From NCBI GenBank assembly GCA_002363635.1, contig DEWM01000114.1:1-5169 (forward strand): a stretch of 5,169 bases of DNA, in the 5' to 3' direction. This document shows positions 1 through 5,169 of this stretch, in pieces. The stretch is from Caryophanales bacterium UBA3210. Its GTDB lineage: Bacteria > Bacillota_I > Bacilli_A > RFN20 > CAG-449. A program made the position numbers and the translations under genes. The notes below the pieces were generated by a model. The model worked only from the letters and a program-made list of their open reading frames with translations. It did no database searches and was not told the DNA's origin. Each line of letters starts with the position of its first letter. Position 1 is the stretch's first letter.

Positions 1-1250
1 AAATCCATGCAGAGGTTAACGCAAGAAGCAATTATAAGTCCGCCAACTACAGCAATAGCAATACCTACATAAGATTTAACTCCGCCATTTTCTTTAATAA
101 CTGAGTTAGTTTCAAAGTTGACGTCTTGTCTCTTAGTATATAATTCTTTTTCAACCTTTGTTAAATCGTTTGTTAAAGTAATTAAAGAATTATATTTATC
201 TTCTAATTTATCTTCAAAAGCCTTAGAGTCGGTATTACCATTAGCAATTTGAGCTTCACAGACAGATTTTTCATATTGAAGTTCACCTTTTTTTGTTAAT
301 AAAGGAGCAAGTTCACTATTTAAAGTTTCAATAGGAGCAGTTAAATTGTCTTTATTATCTTTATTATATTTAGCAATTTGATCATCAATTTCCTTTTGTA
401 AAAGTTTAATACTACAATCTAATTTTGCAATTTCTTGGTCTATAGCATTGATTTTAATATCAATAATTGATTTATATTTATCATATTGATAAACATATGA
501 GTTCTTTTCAAGTTCACCATTTAAATCTGAAATATTTAATTCTGAAATTTGTGAAGAAACATAGTTTTTAACTTGAATTAATGATAAAGAATCGCCAAGT
601 GAAGAAATAGTAACAGAAGAAATAGTAGGATCTAAATATTTTTCAACTAAAGAAGTATATTGAGAATTAATATAACCAGCTTGATCAATTAATTTAGAAA
701 TCATTTCACTATAAGTAGTAGATGTTTCTTTATAGTTTTTAGCGTATTTATTTAAATCTAACACATTAAGAATATCATTAGTTTCTCTAACTGGAGTTTC
801 TGCAATTGCTCTAACAAATTCACGAGCAACATCTTTACTAGGGAAATATCTCTTTTTTACAGTAATAGTATATGGTAAAGCATTTAAGTCTTTAGCAGTA
901 TCATTTAATGTGATTGAAATAGCAGAATCCTCAATAATTGAATCAACATCAATGCCTGAAAAAGCTTCATTAGATGATTTAACGGCATTTAAATTTTTTT
1001 TATTAATTAAATCTCTAGTGTTAAATGATTCACCATTTAAATATGTAGAACCATCAAATCCATTGATATTATAAGCAAAAGATGAAGTATAGTCTGTTTT
1101 AAGAGTATTGTAGCCTAATAATAAACCTAAAGAGATTGTAATACATGAAGTAACTGCAACTAATGCGAATGTGATTTTTCTTTTCTTAGTTAAGCCAATT
1201 GAACATTTAAGAACTTGACCTAATGTTAAACCTGAGTTTTCTTCTTCCAT
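1..1250 (-). CDS. Two-membrane-segment coiled-coil protein, Wzz-like topology (3' end outside window)
   Basis: The frame is open from ATG at 1250 to the left edge, giving 416 residues with no stop, so the C-terminus is missing. The start is supported by a GAAAGGA ribosome binding site 5 nt upstream. A short cytoplasmic N-terminus ends in a basic TKKRK patch (21-25), followed by membrane segment 1 at about 26-47. Residues 48-390 are predicted outside the membrane, and membrane segment 2 is at about 392-413. The outer domain has a mixed part (about 100-200, containing YTITVKKRYFPSKDVAREF) and a helical part with clean a/d heptads at I263, I267, I270, I274, L277, I281, L284, I288. Further heptads run through 303-324 and 345-370, with Asn/Gly/Lys loops between. 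This N-in/C-in plan is typical of Wzz-type polysaccharide co-polymerases, which set exopolysaccharide or capsule chain length. Family membership is inferred from topology, not from a recognised signature. It could be another coiled-coil surface protein. A terminator separates it from the upstream operon. Confidence 0.8.
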   Translation of the reverse strand, partial: MEEENSGLTLGQVLKCSIGLTKKRKITFALVAVTSCITISLGLLLGYNTLKTDYTSSFAYNINGFDGSTYLNGESFNTRDLINKKNLNAVKSSNEAFSGIDVDSIIEDSAISITLNDTAKDLNALPYTITVKKRYFPSKDVAREFVRAIAETPVRETNDILNVLDLNKYAKNYKETSTTYSEMISKLIDQAGYINSQYTSLVEKYLDPTISSVTISSLGDSLSLIQVKNYVSSQISELNISDLNGELEKNSYVYQYDKYKSIIDIKINAIDQEIAKLDCSIKLLQKEIDDQIAKYNKDNKDNLTAPIETLNSELAPLLTKKGELQYEKSVCEAQIANGNTDSKAFEDKLEDKYNSLITLTNDLTKVEKELYTKRQDVNFETNSVIKENGGVKSYVGIAIAVVGGLIIASCVNLCMD

Positions 1251-1255
1251 AAGAT

Positions 1256-1262
1256 TCCTTTC
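1256..1262 (-). promoter_or_regulatory. Ribosome binding site for the left-edge membrane protein
   Basis: The minus strand reads GAAAGGA followed by 5 nt and ATG at 1250. This good Shine-Dalgarno match fixes the start, and no alternative in-frame start is seen just upstream. Confidence 0.8.
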
Positions 1263-1263
1263 A

Positions 1264-1284
1264 AAATATTAATTATTAATATTT
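1264..1284. repeat. 21-bp AT-only palindrome (10-1-10) beside the start region
   Basis: The arms AAATATTAAT and ATTAATATTT are exact reverse complements around a single central base at 1274. It abuts the next palindrome (1285-1301) with no gap and would span the transcription start if the proposed promoter is right. It contains no G or C, so chance is a real alternative. It could be a regulator site or a weak hairpin just upstream of the ribosome binding site. Confidence 0.6.
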
Positions 1285-1310
1285 GTATGACTAAGTCATA
1301 CCATATACAA
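1282..1310 (-). promoter_or_regulatory. Candidate sigma-A-type promoter for the left-edge membrane protein
   Basis: The minus strand has TTGTAT (1310-1305) as a possible -35 box, a 17-nt spacer, and TACAAA (1287-1282) as a possible -10 box. Transcription would start near 1275, leaving a leader of about 25 nt before the ATG. Each box departs from consensus at two positions. An alternative pair, TTTAAA (1344-1339) with TAAAAT (1321-1316) and a 17-nt spacer, cannot be excluded. That some promoter lies in 1251-1382 is likely, because a terminator stands upstream and a well-supported start downstream. Confidence 0.35.
1285..1301. promoter_or_regulatory. Candidate operator: 17-bp palindrome (8-1-8)
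   Basis: GTATGACTAAGTCATAC has exact 8-base arms around one central base (1293). Unlike its neighbours it includes several G/C pairs. It fills most of the spacer of the proposed promoter and touches the -10 box, where a dimeric repressor would block polymerase. Odd-centred inverted repeats of about this size are known for Fur-family and other dimeric regulators, but the sequence matches no consensus I can name. The palindrome is seen directly; operator function is inferred. Confidence 0.4.
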
Positions 1311-1326
1311 TATTGATTTTACACTA

Positions 1327-1343
1327 TTAAAATAATATTTTAA
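1327..1343. repeat. 17-bp AT-only palindrome (8-1-8)
   Basis: The arms TTAAAATA and TATTTTAA are exact reverse complements around the base at 1335. It lies upstream of the proposed promoter. Right beside it a perfect 12-bp palindrome, AGAATTAATTCT, occupies 1346-1357. Both may be chance products of base composition or upstream binding sites. Confidence 0.45.
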
Positions 1344-1382
1344 AGAGAATTAATTCTAATAATTTTCTATGCAAATTTGTCT

Positions 1383-1415
1383 AAAAAAATTCACGAGTAA
1401 TTTAACTCATGAATT
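1383..1415 (-). terminator. Rho-independent terminator closing the hydrolase-tldD-tldE unit
   Basis: On the minus strand the transcript forms an 11-bp stem (1415-1405 with 1398-1388) that includes one G-U pair, around a 6-nt loop. It is followed by seven U residues (1389-1383), the first two shared with the stem. It begins 10 nt past the tldE stop. Read from the plus strand the G-U becomes a C-A mismatch and there is no U tract, so it should act only for leftward transcription. Confidence 0.85.
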
Positions 1416-1424
1416 CTTTAATAA

Positions 1425-2717
1425 TTATGCAATATCTAAGTTTTTAATTTCTAAATACTTAGGTCCGTGGTAAGAAGGTAAAGTGACAGTTTCTTTTGAA
1501 TAAACTGCAGAAGCTTTAACATCATTAAAATTGCCTGCAATAGAAAAGCCAGTAACTGGGATTTCTTTTTTACCATCAAAATAAAAGCCTAAACGAACTT
1601 CTCCACCGAATAATCCTGAATATGGATCTAGTTGCATATTAGAGAATTTAACACATCTAATATATGGAGTTTTCTTCATTTCATCAAATGACTTAGAACC
1701 TTCTTTAACAACAATAACTGGGACTTCACCTGTAGGTTCATCTACACCTAGATAATAACCAAATCTATATGAACCATAATTTGCTTTAGCAATACCTTCT
1801 TCAATTAAAGAAACTTCTTTTAAAACAACTCCGTCAAAATCAACTGCACTTGATTTGATTGCACCATCATAGATAGGAACTAATTTTAGATTAAGTTTAT
1901 CACCAGTAACATTTTCACCTTGAACTGATTCACCAAGGTTAGTTAAATTAAGTTTTTGGTATTTTGAGGAATAATTTAGGTCTCCTGCGATGCTTCCAAA
2001 GACTTGGTAGACTTCCTCATCCTGAATAATAACATTGACGCCTGGAACGACCTTTTTAGCGTTTAACTTTTTAGCGCGTGATCTAGCTTTAGCAAGTTCT
2101 AAAGCAGTCTTAACTTGTTTAGTTAATTCTTTTCTGTTGAAAGTACCAAATCTAATCATTTCATATACTTCAACTTCTTCATCTTTCTTATCCCATGAAG
2201 GAATAGTTTCAATATTGCCACTGAAAGTAGTAGAAGAAACTTTTACGCCTTTAGAATTTAAGATAGTTGTTGTTGTCTTATATAAGAAAATTTCAGTCGC
2301 GGATAAATATCCATCTTTAAATTTATCAGCTTTAAAGACAGCTTTTTCTACTTCACCTACTAATTCATTAAATGGTTTCTTTCTTAAATTTGATTTAGAT
2401 TTAACAGCTTTAACTTTGGATTTACCAGGAATATCGAAATATTTATTTAAAGTAAATGATGCTGCAAAAACTGTTTCATCAATTTTAGTTTTAATTTCTT
2501 CTTCACTCATAAATGGATAATAAGTAAATGAAGCATTACCTCTTAAGCCATCCTTATCAATGTATAAAGTGACATTATAATCAAAAGTATGCGTAGCGCG
2601 GTTAGTTTCAAGTTGCTTTAAGACATAGAAAAGTTCAGTCGATTCAGTTTCAACAATATTAACTTTCCAAGCAGAAATCTTTTTAGATTTCTTTAAAACT
2701 TTTAATAACTTTTCCAT
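1425..2717 (-). CDS. tldE: TldE/PmbA-type subunit of the TldD-TldE metallopeptidase
   Basis: This is the non-catalytic partner of TldD in a heterodimeric cytoplasmic peptidase that cleaves unfolded peptides. In E. coli the pair matures microcin B17 and degrades the CcdA antitoxin. The preferred start gives 430 residues, close to the 450 of E. coli PmbA. The N-terminal domain covers about 1-200 (LYIDKDGLRGNASF near 57-70 is a typical strand pair). The C-terminal barrel has the family's end signature LFGGEVRLGF (369-378), then PVTGFSIAGNFNDV near 387-400 and a final YLEIKNLDI. There is no HExxxH, as expected for TldE. The ATG at 2717 overlaps the tldD TAA as TAATG, implying translational coupling. 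A GTG at 2732 would add five residues, but it lies inside the Shine-Dalgarno-like GAGGTG, so it is unlikely to be the start. Transcription ends at the terminator 10 nt downstream. Family assignment is firm; the natural substrate is unknown. Confidence 0.9.
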   Translation of the reverse strand: MEKLLKVLKKSKKISAWKVNIVETESTELFYVLKQLETNRATHTFDYNVTLYIDKDGLRGNASFTYYPFMSEEEIKTKIDETVFAASFTLNKYFDIPGKSKVKAVKSKSNLRKKPFNELVGEVEKAVFKADKFKDGYLSATEIFLYKTTTTILNSKGVKVSSTTFSGNIETIPSWDKKDEEVEVYEMIRFGTFNRKELTKQVKTALELAKARSRAKKLNAKKVVPGVNVIIQDEEVYQVFGSIAGDLNYSSKYQKLNLTNLGESVQGENVTGDKLNLKLVPIYDGAIKSSAVDFDGVVLKEVSLIEEGIAKANYGSYRFGYYLGVDEPTGEVPVIVVKEGSKSFDEMKKTPYIRCVKFSNMQLDPYSGLFGGEVRLGFYFDGKKEIPVTGFSIAGNFNDVKASAVYSKETVTLPSYHGPKYLEIKNLDIA

Positions 2718-4120
2718 TAGCTTAATTTGCACCTCGCTTTCAAATATGGTCCTCCATCAGAAACGCAGACCCATTCCTTATGACCTTTTCCACAGTGACC
2801 TGAACCAATAACTTCTAAATCAGAAGAAACCATAGAAATAGAATTTAATAAATCAGGGACGTATCCAGACATAACTACTGGAGAAACAATCTTTCCTGTG
2901 AATTTTCCATTCTTAATTTCCATACCGTATTCAGCAGTACACTGAATATTCCAGTTCTTAGGGTCTTCCATACCATTATTAGTTTCAAATAACATGTAAC
3001 CATGTTTAATTGATTTAATCATATCTTCAACCTTATCGTTACCAGAAGAGAAGAATGTATTAGTCATTCTAGTATAAGCTTTTCTCTTAGTAGATTCTCT
3101 TCTACCATTACCAGTAGGTTCTGTACCAAGTTGTAAAGCAGAAACAGCATCAGAAATACCAGTTTGTAAAATGCCATCTTTGATAATTAATGTGTCGTGT
3201 GCTAAGACCCCATCATCATCAAAGAAATATGAACCTGCAGATAAAGTTGCAGAAGCACCATCATGCATATTAACTAAAGGAGAAGCAACTCTCTTATTAA
3301 TATAGTGTCTAGATTTTGCTCTATGCTTAACAAACATATCCATTTCAACACCATGTCCAAAAGCTTCATGCGCAATTAAGCCAGTAATTGAAGGATGAGT
3401 AATAATATCATATGTACCAGGAGTAATATGAGTTGAAGATAATAATTTAATTGCAAGTTCTGCAACTTCATCACAAGTATCTTCAATTAATTTAAATGAC
3501 TTTTCGTAAGAATTATATGCTCCTACTTTTCTCGCCATTTTAACATTTCCACCGTCTCTAGCCACCGCTAAAGAAATAACATTCATCCAAGTATAAGTCT
3601 GAGTTAAATCTCTATTTCTAGAAATAAACATCGCGGATGTTTCATATACTGTATATGCTGCCATAGCTTGAATGATTTTATCTGAATAGCCTTTAAGTTT
3701 ATCTTTAATACCATTTAATCTAGCCATTAAAACATCTAAAGATGGTTCTTCATCTTCAGTAGGTCTAACAAAGTCCTTAACTAAAGGTTCGTCAGGCATA
3801 ACCTTTACATCTACATGATTATTAAGGACATCATTTGATAATGATGTTTTTTCAATGATATCTTTTTCAAGTTCATCGATAGTTGAAGACGAAATATCTG
3901 AGAAAGAATATTCTGAATATGTCTTACCATTATAGATTTTAACAACGAAACCGCATTGTTTTTCGTTAGTATCACCAATAGAAGTAGTTACAGTATTAAC
4001 TCTAATAGTTTTACCAGTAACGTGCTTACCAAGTAATGATACGTATTCATATCTATTTAGTAATCTATTAACTAATTCTTTACAAACATCATGTCTATCA
4101 CATAAATATTTTGAATACAT
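2717..4120 (-). CDS. tldD: TldD-type zinc metallopeptidase (catalytic subunit)
   Basis: The protein has 467 residues (E. coli TldD has 481). It is the zinc-bearing half of the TldD-TldE cytoplasmic peptidase, peptidase family U62, which admits short or unfolded peptides to a closed chamber. The N-terminal domain (about 1-200) is followed by the C-terminal domain. HEAFGH at 251-256, extended as HEAFGHGVEMD, is the HExxxH zinc motif. Cys443 in GHCGKG matches the third zinc ligand near the C-terminus of E. coli TldD. Other family marks are DDDGVLAHD (301-309), a glycine/arginine stretch GNGRRES (337-343) and RMTNT (351-355), and the ending GGPYLKA fits. All expected catalytic residues are present, so it should be active. 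The ATG at 4120 follows a strong AAGGAGG site. It sits 37 nt after the hydrolase gene with no terminator between, and its stop overlaps the tldE start. What it cleaves here cannot be told; no peptide precursor gene is visible nearby. Confidence 0.95.
   Translation of the reverse strand: MYSKYLCDRHDVCKELVNRLLNRYEYVSLLGKHVTGKTIRVNTVTTSIGDTNEKQCGFVVKIYNGKTYSEYSFSDISSSTIDELEKDIIEKTSLSNDVLNNHVDVKVMPDEPLVKDFVRPTEDEEPSLDVLMARLNGIKDKLKGYSDKIIQAMAAYTVYETSAMFISRNRDLTQTYTWMNVISLAVARDGGNVKMARKVGAYNSYEKSFKLIEDTCDEVAELAIKLLSSTHITPGTYDIITHPSITGLIAHEAFGHGVEMDMFVKHRAKSRHYINKRVASPLVNMHDGASATLSAGSYFFDDDGVLAHDTLIIKDGILQTGISDAVSALQLGTEPTGNGRRESTKRKAYTRMTNTFFSSGNDKVEDMIKSIKHGYMLFETNNGMEDPKNWNIQCTAEYGMEIKNGKFTGKIVSPVVMSGYVPDLLNSISMVSSDLEVIGSGHCGKGHKEWVCVSDGGPYLKARCKLS
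2730..2735 (-). promoter_or_regulatory. Shine-Dalgarno-like site at the tldD-tldE junction
   Basis: GAGGTG lies within the end of tldD, 12 nt before the tldE ATG at 2717. The spacing is longer than usual, so termination-reinitiation at TAATG probably contributes. The site overlaps the alternative GTG at 2732, which argues against that start. Confidence 0.5.
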
Positions 4121-4126
4121 AAGTAT

Positions 4127-4133
4127 CCTCCTT
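4127..4133 (-). promoter_or_regulatory. Strong ribosome binding site for tldD
   Basis: The minus strand reads AAAGGAGG, a full anti-Shine-Dalgarno match, 6 nt before ATG at 4120. It lies in the 37-nt gap after the hydrolase gene. The gap shows no hairpin, terminator or promoter, which supports co-transcription. Confidence 0.85.
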
Positions 4134-4157
4134 TCTTTAATAATTTATCTACAATTA

Positions 4158-5169
4158 TTATGCTGTAGTAGATTTCCAGCTATCAGGCATTGTTCTTACA
4201 AACATTTCTTTGTCGTCAATAGTAATTTTTAATTTCATCCAATCACTATCTTTTAATTTAGTAGTATTATTTGAACAAGCTAATCCTATAGAAATTTTAT
4301 TAGATGTAGTATCTTTTCCACAAGATACAACAACATTACCATTCATATCTTTTCTACCTGTTGTATGAATGTATTGTCCACCAATTGCAACACCAGTTTT
4401 ATCACTAGAAGTTTTACCATTTTTATCTGTTTTACTATTAGCAGTACAAATTTCATATGATTCATAAATAGAAGTGACATATACTTCATCAGTCCATTTA
4501 GAAATACGATCAATAAATTGTTGGGTTGGGAATTGATTTTCCGTTGCCCCAGTATATTCATCAGTACCACAGCAGCAAGAAACCACACACATCTTAGGTT
4601 TAATAATATTTAATAAGCAGTCATTAGAAGATGTTTTAGAACCATGATGTCCTGCTTTAAATAAATCAACTTCAGGTAAGGTTTTTTCTTTAGTAGAACC
4701 ATCATAATATGCTGATAATTTTTCTTCACCTTCTTTTTCAAGGTCACCTGTTAATAAGAAATATTTATTTCCTTCACTAGAAGCATATGTGAATAAAGTA
4801 CAAACTGAATAATTGTTTTCATCACTAGAAGTGTTCCAGTAATAATAATTATAAACAATATCCATAGTTACTTTATCAGATAAAACATATGATTTAGATG
4901 CACCTTCAACGTTATCAAAACATTGATCTGCATAAAACATTTTTGCACCGTTAGTACTTACTTGATTTTCAAATGCTGTTACCATTCTTTTATAAGTAGC
5001 AGAATCTTTATTTGAATTTCTATTTTTAATAATAACACCTGCTGAATAATGTTCTAGGATTTTAGGGAAGGCATCAATATGGTCTTGGTCACCATGAGTT
5101 GCAATAACATATTCAAGTTTTCCATCTTTTACATAATTATCCATGTAACTAATAGTAGTACTTGCAGAG
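4158..5169 (-). CDS. Metallo-beta-lactamase-fold hydrolase, ComEC/Rec2-like (5' end outside window)
   Basis: The frame stays open to the right edge, with eight residues (SASTTISY) before the first in-window Met at 5144. That Met is therefore probably internal: it sits just before the zinc motif, where the first strands of the fold should already have passed. In-window length is 336 residues. Counting from Met 5144, HGDQDH (17-22, in VIATHGDQDH) is the HxHxDH-type metal motif, with Gly replacing the middle His as is common in ComEC-like members. Next come LLTGD (130-134), supplying the bridging Asp, and KAGHHGS (163-169), the ComEC-type histidine motif. VVSCCCG (187-193) stands where the family usually has a Ser-x-Gly turn, and a late GNVVVS (269-274) matches the closing strand. 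The usual YGHP histidine appears replaced (ENQFP, 202-206). A hydrophilic insert lies at about 230-262 and a C-terminal extension at 276-328. Free-standing relatives are often secreted or lipid-anchored, but the N-terminus cannot be seen. Probably a hydrolase, perhaps a nuclease or phosphodiesterase; substrate unknown. It likely leads the tldD-tldE transcript. Confidence 0.85.
   Translation of the reverse strand, partial: SASTTISYMDNYVKDGKLEYVIATHGDQDHIDAFPKILEHYSAGVIIKNRNSNKDSATYKRMVTAFENQVSTNGAKMFYADQCFDNVEGASKSYVLSDKVTMDIVYNYYYWNTSSDENNYSVCTLFTYASSEGNKYFLLTGDLEKEGEEKLSAYYDGSTKEKTLPEVDLFKAGHHGSKTSSNDCLLNIIKPKMCVVSCCCGTDEYTGATENQFPTQQFIDRISKWTDEVYVTSIYESYEICTANSKTDKNGKTSSDKTGVAIGGQYIHTTGRKDMNGNVVVSCGKDTTSNKISIGLACSNNTTKLKDSDWMKLKITIDDKEMFVRTMPDSWKSTTA

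Noticed and set aside
511..1043. Shared 13-base string TTCACCATTTAAAT-like at about 515 and 1031
   Set aside because: Both copies simply encode Leu-Asn-Gly-Glu with the same codons in one AT-rich gene. There is no extended repeat around them.
1251..1424. CRISPR array, tRNA or riboswitch in the only intergenic stretch of any length
   Set aside because: No regularly spaced repeats, no cloverleaf and no riboswitch-like conserved core; only palindromes, promoter-like boxes and a terminator are present.
1369..1473. Short plus-strand frame of about 34 codons crossing the terminator and the end of tldE
   Set aside because: No Shine-Dalgarno site, antisense to the terminator and tldE, and no recognisable peptide features.
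2035..2520. 161-codon plus-strand open frame
   Set aside because: It lies wholly antisense within tldE, has no ribosome binding site I could support, and its product is a low-complexity hydrophobic mirror of the tldE codons.
4121..4157. Possible small peptide precursor or promoter between the hydrolase and tldD, which would make tldDE a RiPP-maturation locus
   Set aside because: The 37-nt gap holds only the tldD ribosome binding site. No precursor-like small gene is seen in the window.
4343..4588. 81-codon minus-strand open frame inside the hydrolase gene
   Set aside because: It is a shifted-frame shadow of a gene whose own frame carries recognisable catalytic motifs.

Overview
The window is AT-rich (roughly one third G+C by eye, lower between genes) and every supported gene lies on the minus strand. 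It reads as a low-GC Bacillota-like bacterium, perhaps an uncultivated Bacilli/Erysipelotrichia-type lineage. The grounds are strong AAAGGAGG-type Shine-Dalgarno sites, preference for A/T-ending codons, TAA stops and no outer-membrane or Gram-negative features. The tryptophan codons checked are TGG and no gene reads through TGA, so nothing points to the mycoplasma code. The lineage is inference, since no rRNA or other marker is present.

Layout in transcription order, from the right edge leftwards. (1) A metallo-beta-lactamase-fold hydrolase related to the ComEC/Rec2 hydrolase domain occupies 5169-4158. Its N-terminus lies outside the window. (2) After 37 nt and a strong ribosome binding site comes a TldD-type zinc metallopeptidase (4120-2717) with an HEAFGH motif. 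(3) Its TAA stop overlaps by one base (TAATG) the preferred start of a TldE/PmbA-type partner (2717-1425), which lacks HExxxH. A rho-independent terminator at 1383-1415 closes this unit. (4) A separate unit starts in 1251-1382 and holds a long reading frame from 1250 leftwards off the window edge. It has one membrane segment near each end and a large extracytoplasmic coiled-coil domain between them, the topology of Wzz-like polysaccharide co-polymerases.

TldD and TldE normally form one heterodimeric peptidase that cuts unfolded peptides in an enclosed chamber, and the coupled start fits co-production. The hydrolase upstream probably shares the transcript, but no functional link can be shown. 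The co-polymerase-like gene appears independent.

No clearly new system is visible. The points most worth checking are the cluster of palindromes in the short promoter region of the two-membrane-segment gene, the missing histidine and Cys-Cys-Cys run in the hydrolase, the tldD-tldE junction, and the nature of the left-edge membrane protein.
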